Notes under the pieces: model-generated
What the model saw: only the letters and a program-made list of their open reading frames with translations
Database searches by the model: none
What the model was told of the DNA's origin: nothing
Origin: Alloscardovia theropitheci
GTDB taxonomy: Bacteria > Actinomycetota > Actinomycetes > Actinomycetales > Bifidobacteriaceae
NCBI RefSeq assembly: GCF_004332295.1
Contig: NZ_RXLP01000026.1
Coordinates: 146,073-210,072 of the forward strand
Direction: 5' to 3'
DNA: 64,000 nt
Made by a program: the position numbers and the translations under genes
Shown here: in pieces, positions 16,619 to 25,134 of the stretch
How the letters are laid out: each line of letters begins with the position of its first letter
Position numbering within the stretch: position 1 is the stretch's first letter

Positions 16619-16924
16619 ATGCCACTACCACACGAAAACAAGCCACAAACAGTCACCTACAAAGACCTCACATGGCAAATCGACCCAACAATCCTCGACG
16701 ACCTCGACTTCATCGAACACCTCTACGACCTCACACACGCAGACGAAACCACACAAGACGGAGACGGCGCGCTCGCTGTTGTTCCACTGTTGCGTACTTT
16801 GTGTGGTGATAAGTATAAGGAAGTGAAGAGTGCTTTGCGCGATCCTGAGTCTGGTCGTATTGATGCGCAGACTGTTCAAGAGTTCACGATGGATGTGATG
16901 AAGCAGCTAAACCCAAACTCTTAA
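16619..16924 (+). CDS. tail assembly chaperone, short form (G-like)
   Basis: A 101-residue protein before the tape measure gene, corresponding to lambda gpG. It ends MKQLNPNS at a C CCA AAC slippery site (16912-16918), six bases before its stop. GCGCTCGC occurs at 16769, where the coding strand turns from A/C-rich to T/G-rich. It binds the tape measure protein during tail assembly. Confidence 0.85.
   Translation: MPLPHENKPQTVTYKDLTWQIDPTILDDLDFIEHLYDLTHADETTQDGDGALAVVPLLRTLCGDKYKEVKSALRDPESGRIDAQTVQEFTMDVMKQLNPNS
16912..16918 (+). promoter_or_regulatory. programmed -1 frameshift site
   Basis: The heptamer CCCAAAC stands in the correct X-XXY-YYZ phase (aaC CCA AAC) near the end of the short chaperone frame. 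The next frame is -1 to it and open across the junction, so slippage yields a G-T fusion. This matches the conserved -1 frameshift of siphovirus tail chaperones. Confidence 0.85.
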
Positions 16925-17295
16925 TGCTCATAGAGATGATTGGAACGCACCCTGATGTGGTACGTGCTGATTTTCAACGTTTCTATGGGCTCAATATTGA
17001 TTACTTGGGCGATGGTCTTAATATTCGCCGTGCTGCAGATCTTGCTGCAAACCTTCCACTGAACGCGAGTATTTGGAAAGTATTTGATGAACGGGCAACG
17101 TGGAGTACTGAAGCGTATTTACTTGCTGAGATTGCTGATGCCGTGTCATTTAATGCGTGGACGAAAACGAAAGCCGCGCAAAGTAACGGTAAATGGAAGA
17201 GCTCTATTATTCGCCCTGGTCAAGAATCCGCAGGTAACACTGAGAAGACTGGGTCAATGAATCCAGATGACCTACTCACAGCTCTTTACGGATAG
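16924..17295 (+). CDS. tail assembly chaperone, T-like extension (frameshift product)
   Basis: The -1 frame after the slippery site encodes about 123 residues and is open through the overlap, so it is best seen as the T part of a GT fusion of about 220 residues. It also has an ATG overlapping the stop of the short form, but no clear Shine-Dalgarno. DLAANLPLNASIWKVFDERATWSTEAYLLAEIADAV is a usual T-like segment in actinophages. Confidence 0.8.
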   Translation: MLIEMIGTHPDVVRADFQRFYGLNIDYLGDGLNIRRAADLAANLPLNASIWKVFDERATWSTEAYLLAEIADAVSFNAWTKTKAAQSNGKWKSSIIRPGQESAGNTEKTGSMNPDDLLTALYG

Positions 17296-17313
17296 AAGAA
17301 AGGAAAACTTATT

Positions 17314-20010
17314 ATGGCTGATGACGGTGTCAAGCTCGCTGCAGCTTATGTTGAGATTATTCCGAGCATGAAGGGTGTGGGTAAGTCTATTGCAGACGCT
17401 TTCAAGTCAGCAGGTAATAGCGCTGGTAGTAAAGCTGGAAGTGAGATAGGCGAATCGTATAATGCTGGTTTTGCATCTAAAGCGAAAGCGTTAGGAAGTG
17501 TTGCTAAGGCGGCTGTTATTGCTGGTGTTGCTGCAGGAGGTGCTGCACTTGTTGCTGTCGGTAAGCAGGCATTAGATGCTTATGCTGTGTATGAGCAGGC
17601 TGTTGGCGGTATCGAAACCTTGTTTAAGGATGCAGCAGGACAGGTTGAGCAGTATGCTTCGAGTGCTTTTAAAACCGCTGGACTATCAGCTAATGAGTAC
17701 ATGAATACTGTTACTTCATTTGCAGCTGCTATGACGAGCTCTGTGGGCGGTAATGTACACAAGTCTGCTGAATTATCAGATATGGCTATACGTGATATGA
17801 GTGATAATGCGAATAAGATGGGTACTTCCATGGATTCCATTATTCAAACGTATCAGTCGTTGTCTCGTGGCAATTACATGATGCTCGATAATTTGAAGCT
17901 TGGTTATGGTGGCACGAAGACAGAGCTTCAGCGTTTGCTCAATGACGCTTCCAAGCTTCCTAGCGCGATGGGGAAGAAATTCGATATCAGCAACTTCGGT
18001 GATGTTGTCACCGCTATCCATCTTGTCCAAGAGAACCTCGGTATTACAGGTACGACCGCTAAGGAAGCAGCAACCACTATCGAAGGGTCTGTAAGTTCCA
18101 TGAAAGCATCATGGACGAACTGGGTTACAGGTTTAGGACGCGACGACGCTAATCTCGCTGTCTTATCACAAGACCTCGTAACCAGCGTGATCACAGTTGG
18201 TAGGAACATTGCTCCACGTATCGTGCAAATCGCTAAGGGTATGATTGCTGCTATCCCACAGGTTATTACTGGTTTTAGCGGTCAAATTAGTCAGGCTTTC
18301 ACAGACTTATTCCAGGGCAAGAACCTTGGTATTTCTGAGAATCTTACGGGTCAGCTTGACTATATTAAGGAAGCGTTCACTGACAAGTTTAAGCAATTAG
18401 TGTCTGCTGCTTCTAACGGGTGGAAGAATATTGAGACAGTCTTTGCTAGTTCAGGATTAGGGCAGAGCTTATCAGCTGGATTGCAGTCTATTGCACAAAG
18501 TGTATTAGGCATTTTTGATCAGCTTGGTGAGTCTGTTTTATCTCAGTGGACGAGCATGATTCAATCGCTATCGAACCCCGGACTACTCACGTCTATTTCT
18601 TCTATGCTCCGTGGAGCAATGGAAGGTGTTACAGCAGTATTTCAGGGTGTAAGTGCTTTTATTCAGCCTGTTATTGCGGGTTTTACAGAGCTTGTCAACA
18701 GTATTATTAATGCTGTCGCGACGTCTGCCCCTTTCCAGAGTTTCCTTGCATCTCTTGGGCCACTCATGTCCAAGTTAGGTGAACTCTTCAGAAGTATCGT
18801 AGGACCTTTGGGACAATGGGTTAAGCAGATTGCCATCTTTGTAGCACAATCAGGAATCTTCAATGCTGTGATTAACACGTTAGGTGGTGTATTGAATTGG
18901 CTTGTAGGAGTCATCTCAGGGATTATTACAGTCATCCAAAACGTGTGGAATATTGTCTCTCCTATCGTTAGCCAAGCATTCACACTAATAATTTCTGTTC
19001 TTCAACGTACTGGAAGCATGATCGCTCAAGTATGGAATGCAATCATACCGATTATTCAACCAATCCTGAATAACCTTGCATCCATATTCCAAGCAATCGG
19101 AAACAACATTAGCGTCACCTGGAATACTCTATGGTCCACAGTGAGTAGTGTTATCAGTATCGTATGGTCAGGAATCCAAACCGTCGTACAAAACGCTATG
19201 ACAGTCATCCAAGGCATCATCGACATTGCCACAGGACTCATCAGCGGTAATTGGAGCCTCGCATGGCAAGGAATACAAAACGTATTCTCAGGCATATGGC
19301 AAGCAATCCAAACAATCTTCTCCACCGTCTTGAATACTATCATCACCATTTTCACCGGAGAACTCAACCTCATCAAAAACATATGGAACTCCACCTGGAA
19401 CGGAATCAGCTCAATCCTATCCAGCACCTGGTCAAACTTCACTACCGTCATCAACAACGGTATAAACACAGTGAAAAACCTCATGAACGGAGTCAAAAAC
19501 ACCATCACAGGCGCATTCAACGGTGCAGGCTCATGGCTATCAAACGCAGGAAAAGCAATCATGGACGGACTCCTAGGCGGACTCAAAGAAGCATGGAAAA
19601 ACGTCACCGGCTTCGTCGGAGGAATAGCAGACTGGATCAAACAACACAAAGGCCCAATTAGCTACGACAAAAAACTCCTCATACCAGCCGGCAACGCCAT
19701 CATGCACGGACTCAACCAAGGACTCAAAACATCCTTCACCGACGTCCAAAAAACCGTCAACACCATGAACGACACACTCGCCGACAGCTTCCACCAAACA
19801 CTCAACACAAAACTCACAGCACAACCAACCACACCACTACTGACAACCACACAACGATACGAAATCGACACCGCGCGCTCGCAGGTGTCTCAGTTGGATA
19901 GGTTGACTGATTTGGTGGGGTCTTTGTATGAGGATTTGGGTGACATTATTGCTGATAATGCTCCATCGGAGTCGTTACGTCAGAGAAAGAGGATTTATGG
20001 TATCGCATAG
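17314..20010 (+). CDS. tail tape measure protein
   Basis: An 898-residue protein, the longest in the prophage, preceded by AGAAAGGAA. Residues about 70-260 are a TP901-type tape measure domain (VGGIETLFKDAAGQVEQYASSAFKTAG and NYMMLDNLKLGYGGTKTELQRLL). Hydrophobic helices follow, with many W-N-I/W-x-x-I repeats between about 520 and 740. It sets tail length and helps DNA ejection. Composition drifts from T/G-rich at its start to A/C-rich, then resets at 19875 (GCGCTCGC, here in reading phase 3). Confidence 0.92.
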   Translation: MADDGVKLAAAYVEIIPSMKGVGKSIADAFKSAGNSAGSKAGSEIGESYNAGFASKAKALGSVAKAAVIAGVAAGGAALVAVGKQALDAYAVYEQAVGGIETLFKDAAGQVEQYASSAFKTAGLSANEYMNTVTSFAAAMTSSVGGNVHKSAELSDMAIRDMSDNANKMGTSMDSIIQTYQSLSRGNYMMLDNLKLGYGGTKTELQRLLNDASKLPSAMGKKFDISNFGDVVTAIHLVQENLGITGTTAKEAATTIEGSVSSMKASWTNWVTGLGRDDANLAVLSQDLVTSVITVGRNIAPRIVQIAKGMIAAIPQVITGFSGQISQAFTDLFQGKNLGISENLTGQLDYIKEAFTDKFKQLVSAASNGWKNIETVFASSGLGQSLSAGLQSIAQSVLGIFDQLGESVLSQWTSMIQSLSNPGLLTSISSMLRGAMEGVTAVFQGVSAFIQPVIAGFTELVNSIINAVATSAPFQSFLASLGPLMSKLGELFRSIVGPLGQWVKQIAIFVAQSGIFNAVINTLGGVLNWLVGVISGIITVIQNVWNIVSPIVSQAFTLIISVLQRTGSMIAQVWNAIIPIIQPILNNLASIFQAIGNNISVTWNTLWSTVSSVISIVWSGIQTVVQNAMTVIQGIIDIATGLISGNWSLAWQGIQNVFSGIWQAIQTIFSTVLNTIITIFTGELNLIKNIWNSTWNGISSILSSTWSNFTTVINNGINTVKNLMNGVKNTITGAFNGAGSWLSNAGKAIMDGLLGGLKEAWKNVTGFVGGIADWIKQHKGPISYDKKLLIPAGNAIMHGLNQGLKTSFTDVQKTVNTMNDTLADSFHQTLNTKLTAQPTTPLLTTTQRYEIDTARSQVSQLDRLTDLVGSLYEDLGDIIADNAPSESLRQRKRIYGIA

Positions 20011-20797
20011 TCTTTCGTATCGTTCTGGTTGTGTGAATCGTCGTTTTGAGCTCAATGGTCCTGCTCTTTTTGGCGGGACTGTTGAGTCTTTACGTTCGGG
20101 TGAATGGTCATATAAGAATAAGGGTCGTTATCTGCAGAAACGGTATAAGAATAGTCAGACTCGTACTATTACTCTTTCTGCTATTGATAAGCAGGTCTTG
20201 CAGGATTTTCTTGATACGTGTGATGCGGATGTTGAGAATAATACTCCAGCAACTCTTGTAGCGGATGATTGTGAGACATTATGTTTTATCGTTAAAGATG
20301 AAGCAAAACACGTTTCACCTTTGCTTGCCCAAACTGAGTTGACCGTGCTGCTTATTGATGGTGTGTGGCGTGAGCCGATACGTCAATCTTACACGATGGA
20401 TATTGTTGACCAGACAGGTCTCGATTACGATTATGATTATTCACTCGTTCAGATGAATGGTGATATTACTAATCCTCAGCTCGTCACTCTTGATTGCGAT
20501 TTGACGATATATGGTCCAGTTACAAATCCACAAATCAGTATCGCTAACAACGTGTATCAAGTATCTATCGATGTTCCAGACACGTATAGGCTCTCGATTG
20601 ATTCGCGTGAGAAAACAGTTATTCTCATCGATAGTTTAGGAACGAGCAGAAATGTTCTCGATAACGCTTCTTTTGTAGACGGTAAGAATATTTTTGCACC
20701 TGTTCCTCCGGGTTCTCACCCCGTTTTATGGTCTAACGAATTCGATTTCGATGTAACCCTATGGGTCAAGAAAGGACGTTTGCCATGGACTATATGA
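19997..20797 (+). CDS. distal tail protein (Dit)
   Basis: A 266-residue protein from ATG 19997, with GAAAGAGGA upstream; the start overlaps the tape measure stop. The sequence FELNGPALFGGTVESLRSGEWSYKN and its place just after the tape measure fit siphovirus Dit proteins, which form the hub between tube and baseplate. Confidence 0.8.
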   Translation: MVSHSLSYRSGCVNRRFELNGPALFGGTVESLRSGEWSYKNKGRYLQKRYKNSQTRTITLSAIDKQVLQDFLDTCDADVENNTPATLVADDCETLCFIVKDEAKHVSPLLAQTELTVLLIDGVWREPIRQSYTMDIVDQTGLDYDYDYSLVQMNGDITNPQLVTLDCDLTIYGPVTNPQISIANNVYQVSIDVPDTYRLSIDSREKTVILIDSLGTSRNVLDNASFVDGKNIFAPVPPGSHPVLWSNEFDFDVTLWVKKGRLPWTI

Positions 20798-21774
20798 TTA
20801 CCGATAATCAAGGCAATAGGATTAAAGTTTTACTTAATCCATCTCTTGATATAGCGTATGGGAGTGGAGAAAACGATTTCGAACTTACCGTAGACACTCA
20901 TGAGGCAGCTATCATCTCTGGTAGCTGCCTTTTAGTATCCGAAAACAGTGATATAGGTGGAATCATTGACACTGTCACGGATGACAATAATCAAATCATC
21001 TATAGTGGTCGTTCCTGGCACGGCATACTCGCCGGTAAAATCATCCAACCACCCACCGGTCAAGACTACTACACAGTTAACGGAGCATTCCGCACCATCA
21101 TCGAACAACTCATAACACGTTTAGGCTTAACGAGCCTTTTCACAACAGACATGACCTGTCCACACACGATAAACGGAACGTACCAGTTTGCTCGCTACAC
21201 AGACGCATACACTGGTTTACTCGACATGTGTCAAGCAAACAATCTCACACTCTTACTCACTTATAAGAGTGACATGAAAAAAGTACTCATCTCAACACGA
21301 CCACAAAAGAGTATTAATAACCTAGCTGTCGCTAACGCGTTCGGTATGAAAATCACACGCAACTACAACCGAGTCAACCATGCCATCGGGTTAGGTAAAG
21401 GCGAACTCAAAAACCGAACAGTCGTCCACTGGTACGCCGACACAAACGGCAAAATCAGTACCACACAAACCCTCACAGGCAATCTCGAAAACACCATCGT
21501 CTACGAGAACACCAACGCTGAACCAGACGAGCTCAACGACACCACTCGAAAGAAGCTTGAAGAATACCAAGCACTCGGAACCATCAACGCAGACATGAGC
21601 GACACAAGTATCCACCTCGACATCGGTGACAAAGTCACAGCCATCTCACAACAAGCACACCTGACCGTCACCAACTACGTCACCAAAAAAGTCATCACCA
21701 TAGAAGGAGACACAACAAACATCGAATACACACTCAACCAAACACTCCACGACACCACACAACAAATCAATTAA
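20785..21774 (+). CDS. tail protein, Gp37/endopeptidase-tail type
   Basis: A 329-residue protein starting at ATG 20785 (AAGAAAGGACG upstream). It contains a long beta-rich region with SGRSWHGILAGKIIQPPTG and a GNLENTIVYENTNAEPDELNDTTRKKLEE segment, as in ReqiPepy6-gp37-like baseplate hub proteins of actinophages. Function: baseplate hub or tail-tip component. Its last third is strongly A/C-rich. Confidence 0.78.
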   Translation: MDYMITDNQGNRIKVLLNPSLDIAYGSGENDFELTVDTHEAAIISGSCLLVSENSDIGGIIDTVTDDNNQIIYSGRSWHGILAGKIIQPPTGQDYYTVNGAFRTIIEQLITRLGLTSLFTTDMTCPHTINGTYQFARYTDAYTGLLDMCQANNLTLLLTYKSDMKKVLISTRPQKSINNLAVANAFGMKITRNYNRVNHAIGLGKGELKNRTVVHWYADTNGKISTTQTLTGNLENTIVYENTNAEPDELNDTTRKKLEEYQALGTINADMSDTSIHLDIGDKVTAISQQAHLTVTNYVTKKVITIEGDTTNIEYTLNQTLHDTTQQIN

Positions 21775-21784
21775 GGAGACAACC

Positions 21785-22021
21785 ATGCCAATAACAAACG
21801 GATACAGCATGTACACATGCGACCGCTACCCAACCAACCACACCGCCATCATCAAAGACGACGACATCACCACACAAAGCACATGGATCCACATCAAATA
21901 CCCCGACCTCAACGGAACCATCAAAGACTACCTCATCTGCCCAAAATGCGCAGAACTCGCACGCAAAAAAATGAACAGCCTCAACACCAGCTTCATGCAA
22001 TTCATGAACGCCGTCGAATAA
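21785..22021 (+). CDS. small zinc-motif phage protein
   Basis: A 78-residue protein with TTAAGGAGACAACC upstream. CDRYPTNH and a later CPKC may bind one zinc ion. Helical C-terminus. It lies between the hub protein and the receptor-binding protein; no function is recognised. Confidence 0.65.
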   Translation: MPITNGYSMYTCDRYPTNHTAIIKDDDITTQSTWIHIKYPDLNGTIKDYLICPKCAELARKKMNSLNTSFMQFMNAVE

Positions 22022-22037
22022 ACACAGGAGAACAACA

Positions 22038-22862
22038 ATGAGCATCGAACTCATCACAGGCAAAGCAGGAAAAAACCATATCAGCGCAGTAGACGACGCA
22101 CAACTCAACGCCGCGCTCGCAGGTAGAGGAGTCTACCTATTAGCAAGCGAAGATGGTAGCTATCCAACCATCACCGTCTTAGATGCGAACACTATTCTTA
22201 TCCCTGTATCTCATTGGCTCGTGAATGGACGTCACATTCGTATCACAAGCCAGGAACGGTTAACAATCACGTCAGGGCAAACAGGATACAATCGAATCGA
22301 TTTACTCTGCTTTACCTATACACGTCAATCAAACACAGGCATAGAAGATATCAAGTTAACCGTTGTACGCGGAACACCAACCACGGGAACCGCATCAGCA
22401 CCATCAGTATCATCACCATCTCTACAATCCGATACAACTGTAAATTCGACAATCGGATTTTGCCAAGTCTCTATTACAGGACTAGTACCAACAGTCAACG
22501 TGACCGCTGCAAAGCTTGGAAACATACATAATATAAGTTCTCGGCTTGATCACGTTACGTCTGTATCAATAGGTTTGCCTTATATTGATAGGAACGTGAC
22601 GTTGTATAAGCAGGGTCGTCTTGTCATGGTTTCTGAGCAGGCGGTTACTAGTGGTAATACTCCGCAGAACACGCACTCTGTGTCGCCTTATCACAGTATT
22701 CCTGCAGATTATCGTCCTATCAAGCAAGGCATTATTATGCTCAGTGACCATGGTGGCCAGTCTGCTAGCTTTATGGTTGATAAAGACGGTAAGGTCGAGA
22801 TTAACGGCAATATTAGTAATGGACGTTACATGCAAATTCTTGGCATGTGGTTAACCGCTTAA
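22038..22862 (+). CDS. receptor-binding/tail fibre protein with invertible C-terminus
   Basis: A 274-residue tail-tip protein, with ACAGGAGAACAAC upstream. Residues 1-165 (constant part) include LITGKAGKNHISAVDDAQLNAALAGRGVY and a GT-rich collar. The sequence N-I-H-N-I-S-S-R-L (about 162-170) is encoded by the 19-bp inverted repeat; everything after it (about 105 residues, ending IPADYRPIKQGIIM and ILGMWLTA) is the variable receptor-binding tip in the present orientation. Inversion of the segment replaces this tip by the one on the other strand. Confidence 0.85.
   Translation: MSIELITGKAGKNHISAVDDAQLNAALAGRGVYLLASEDGSYPTITVLDANTILIPVSHWLVNGRHIRITSQERLTITSGQTGYNRIDLLCFTYTRQSNTGIEDIKLTVVRGTPTTGTASAPSVSSPSLQSDTTVNSTIGFCQVSITGLVPTVNVTAAKLGNIHNISSRLDHVTSVSIGLPYIDRNVTLYKQGRLVMVSEQAVTSGNTPQNTHSVSPYHSIPADYRPIKQGIIMLSDHGGQSASFMVDKDGKVEINGNISNGRYMQILGMWLTA
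22526..22544 (+). repeat. left inverted repeat of invertible segment
   Basis: ACATAATATAAGTTCTCGG, inside the receptor-binding protein gene. Identical over 19 bases to the reverse complement of 23207-23225; similarity stops at both ends. Confidence 0.92.
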
Positions 22863-22864
22863 AA

Positions 22865-23206
22865 CTATTGCGGTAGATGCCAGCTGAAATTTAAATCAAT
22901 AATCTGACCGTTACCCATTTGAGCGGTACTGCCCCAATGTCCGAATTCGACGTTACCTGTTGCTCGTGGAATGACGTAAACTCCGAAACGCGGCTCATAC
23001 ATGCTCCACCGATTATTCTTAGGCATGTATTTTGCTGGTAAGGTAAACAGCGTATCAGTAGATGCTCCATTCCATGAAGAATCAAGACGCTTCAACGTAC
23101 ATTCCGCGAACACCATGTCATCAATCACACTGACACGAACATTGGAAACAGACCACCATCTCGTGCTGAGAATATTAGTAATTTGACCCGTAATCTCACC
23201 TTGCAA
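22865..23206 (-). pseudogene. silent alternative C-terminus of receptor-binding protein
   Basis: A leftward frame of about 113 codons with no Shine-Dalgarno or credible start (a TTG only). It is not a broken gene but a stored cassette. After inversion the reading frame would continue N-I-S-S-R-L then QGEITGQITNILSTRWWS and so on, ending FSWHLPQ. Like the active tip, it contains a short conserved phrase before the end (LPAKYMPKNN versus IPADYRPIKQ), suggesting two versions of one fold. Confidence 0.85.
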
Positions 23207-23225
23207 CCGAGAACTTATATTATGT
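23207..23225 (-). repeat. right inverted repeat of invertible segment
   Basis: Reverse complement of the left repeat over all 19 bases. Reading leftward, a TGA codon in the cassette frame stands at the edge of this repeat, so the cassette cannot be read from outside unless it is inverted. Confidence 0.92.
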
Positions 23226-23252
23226 CACCCAAACAACACAGAAAGGCACCAC

Positions 23253-23708
23253 ATGCCACCACTCAGCCCCTTCGACCTCGACAACGTCATCGTAGCCCTC
23301 ATCACAGGACTCATCAGCTTCACAGTCGCATACATCACATCGCGCTCGCAAGCTAAAAACGATGAGAAACAGTCGAAAAAAATCCAAGTAGAAATCGAAA
23401 CTGAACTACGAGAACAGCTCCGCGAAACAGATCACCGCGTAGGACAGTTATCTGACCTTTTAGGACAGGAACAAGAGAAACGTCGAGATTTAAAAAATCA
23501 ATTAACGACGTTAGAACTCAAAGACGATATCAAAACAGCATACATACGTTCTGTCGGACATTGGCTTGCAGATTTATGCGAAGTATTAGAACCTGCCTGG
23601 TCTAAAAAACACCCTAAACCACATCTGCCAGCTGAAATCCGTCACGATATCGAACACACAGCACAACAAGTCGGCTTACAAGTTAACCAAACCAATAAGG
23701 AGAAATAA
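23253..23708 (+). CDS. membrane and coiled-coil phage protein
   Basis: A 151-residue protein, AGAAAGGCACC upstream. Residues 10-30 form one membrane helix (NVIVALITGLISFTVAYI); residues 35-95 are a charged coiled coil. It lies just before the holin and is probably part of lysis or a Rz-like spanin analogue. Contains GCGCTCGC at 23342. Confidence 0.65.
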   Translation: MPPLSPFDLDNVIVALITGLISFTVAYITSRSQAKNDEKQSKKIQVEIETELREQLRETDHRVGQLSDLLGQEQEKRRDLKNQLTTLELKDDIKTAYIRSVGHWLADLCEVLEPAWSKKHPKPHLPAEIRHDIEHTAQQVGLQVNQTNKEK

Positions 23709-23709
23709 A

Positions 23710-23994
23710 ATGACACACTTCAACAAAGAATTCTGGCTCGACACTGCTGAACGAGCAGTAAAAACAGCTGCACAAGCAGCAATCGGAGTCCTCGGTACAG
23801 GGGCAGTTGGGCTACTCCAAATCGACTGGACAAACGTCCTATCCGTAACCCTCATGGCAGCATTAATCAGTATTCTCACCTCCATCGCTTCAGCAGGCGG
23901 AGAAACCGTCTCCCCAGCAAGCCTTATCAAAACCACACAAACAACAGGACGACACATACAAACACTCGAAGAACACAGTAAGGAAAACGAGTGA
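23710..23994 (+). CDS. holin (r1t type)
   Basis: A 94-residue protein with TAAGGAGAAATAA upstream. Two membrane helices (about residues 22-40 and 45-65) with the W-x-x-VLSVTLMAALISILTSIAS phrase and a charged C-terminus are typical of r1t-like holins of lactic and actinobacterial phages. It opens the membrane so that the endolysin can reach the wall. Confidence 0.88.
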   Translation: MTHFNKEFWLDTAERAVKTAAQAAIGVLGTGAVGLLQIDWTNVLSVTLMAALISILTSIASAGGETVSPASLIKTTQTTGRHIQTLEEHSKENE

Positions 23995-24134
23995 CACAAC
24001 TCAAACACATACTCCTCACACTCCTCATAATCCTGCTAACAGCATTCATGTTTGCAGGATTATTCATTATCGGAGCACTCACACTCGTAGCACTCACAAA
24101 ATTCCTACTCATCGTCTACTTCATAGCAATCTAA
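23991..24134 (+). CDS. small hydrophobic lysis-cassette protein (47 aa)
   Basis: A GTG-started frame that overlaps the holin stop by four bases (GTGA), preceded by AAGGAAAACGA. It is almost entirely hydrophobic with two possible membrane helices: ILLTLLIILLTAFMFAGLFII and a second ending LIVYFIAI. Its place between holin and endolysin suggests a second holin or an antiholin. Confidence 0.6.
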   Translation: MTQLKHILLTLLIILLTAFMFAGLFIIGALTLVALTKFLLIVYFIAI

Positions 24135-24153
24135 AAACAGAAAGGACCACATC

Positions 24154-25074
24154 ATGGCATTAAACGGAATCGACATCAGCAACTGGCAAGCAAACATAGA
24201 CCTCACCAAAATAAGCTTCGACTTCGTCATCGCCAAAGCAACACAAGGCACACACTACGTCAGCCCATCATGCGACAAACAAATCCAACAAGCAAAAACA
24301 CTCGGCAAACTCTACGGCGTCTACCACTACGCAGAAGGAACAGACCCAACAGCAGAAGCAAACTACTTCCTCACCAACATCCAAGGCTACCTCCACCAAG
24401 CACTCCTCGTCCTCGACTTCGAAGCAGGAGAAAACAACGCCTGGAACAACAACCCAAACACATGGATAAAAACATTCTGCGACCACATCACCAACCAAAC
24501 AGGAATCAAACCACTCATCTACATACAAGCATCCGCGCTCGCTAAGGTTGCGAATGTTGGTGATTATGGTTTGTGGATTGCTCAGTATGCGAATAATGAT
24601 CCTACGGGTTATCAGGCTACTCCGTGGAATGAGGGAGCTTATAACTGTGCTATGCGTCAGTATTCTTCGAACGGTCGTTTTACTGGCTACAATGGGCCAT
24701 TAGATGTGAATAAGTTCTATGGTGATGCTACTGCGTGGAATAAGTACGCTAACCCTACAGGCGCAGCTACAACTTCCCCACAGGCAACTACTGCTCCTAC
24801 AGTTGATATTGAGCAGTTAGCACGTGATGTTATTGCTGGCAAGTATGGTGACGGTGATGCTCGTCGTAATGCGCTTGGAGCTAACTATGATACTGTACAA
24901 GCACGTGTCAATCAGATTGTAGGCACGCAGAAGACATATCATACGGTGTCTCGTGGTGAAACATTAAGTGGTATCGCTGCACGTTACGGTACAAGCTGGC
25001 AAAAGCTCGCTCGTATTAACAGCTTGAGTAATCCTAATCTAATTCATCCAGGACAAACACTACTCATCCAGTAA
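24154..25074 (+). CDS. endolysin: GH25 muramidase with CW_7 and LysM domains
   Basis: A 306-residue lysin. Residues 1-190 are a GH25 muramidase: GIDISNWQ (Asp and the DxS motif), VIAKATQG, YHYAEG, and LLVLDFEAGE with the catalytic Asp/Glu pair. Residues about 210-250 form a CW_7-like cell-wall repeat (IEQLARDVIAGKYGDGDARRNALG). Residues 262-305 form a LysM domain (YHTVSRGETLSGIAARYGTSW). There is no signal peptide, so release depends on the holin. Codon use flips at 24535, a GCGCTCGC copy. Confidence 0.93.
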   Translation: MALNGIDISNWQANIDLTKISFDFVIAKATQGTHYVSPSCDKQIQQAKTLGKLYGVYHYAEGTDPTAEANYFLTNIQGYLHQALLVLDFEAGENNAWNNNPNTWIKTFCDHITNQTGIKPLIYIQASALAKVANVGDYGLWIAQYANNDPTGYQATPWNEGAYNCAMRQYSSNGRFTGYNGPLDVNKFYGDATAWNKYANPTGAATTSPQATTAPTVDIEQLARDVIAGKYGDGDARRNALGANYDTVQARVNQIVGTQKTYHTVSRGETLSGIAARYGTSWQKLARINSLSNPNLIHPGQTLLIQ

Positions 25075-25098
25075 AAGCATTATTCTCCATCAAGCACA

Positions 25099-25134
25099 GC
25101 CCCTAACTCTTACATGAGAGTTAGGGGCATTTTT
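25099..25134 (+). terminator. terminator after endolysin
   Basis: GCCCCTAACTCT and AGAGTTAGGGGC form a perfect 12-bp stem with a TACATG loop, followed by ATTTTTTG. It ends the late transcript at the edge of the prophage. Confidence 0.92.

Larger units (their letters stand above)
22526..23225. mobile_element. invertible DNA segment (tail-fibre tip switch)
   Basis: A 700-bp segment bounded by perfect 19-bp inverted repeats. In the current orientation it supplies the C-terminus of the receptor-binding protein; on the other strand, starting immediately inside the right repeat, lies a second open cassette in the same phase. The two stop codons face each other, two bases apart (22862 and 22865). 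This is the layout of Mu G-segment, P1 C-segment and shufflon switches. No recombinase gene is visible inside or beside it. Confidence 0.88.
1246..24542 (+). repeat. dispersed GCGCTCGC octamer, 12 copies in one orientation
   Basis: Copies start at 1246, 2081, 2281, 11184, 12002, 13967, 16142, 16769, 19875, 22113, 23342 and 24535. Eleven of 12 are preceded by C, and all are followed by A or T, so the extended form is CGCGCTCGCW. Within genes they fall in codon phase 1 (seven), 2 (one), 3 (three) and antisense (one). I found no copy in the other orientation in the prophage. The host part has three, all on the minus strand (28899, 55659, 61305) and without the composition switch. Confidence 0.85.

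Noticed and set aside
22865..23206. A separate leftward gene
   Set aside because: It has no Shine-Dalgarno, only a TTG start, and lies inside the inverted repeats in phase with the receptor-binding gene; it is a silent cassette.
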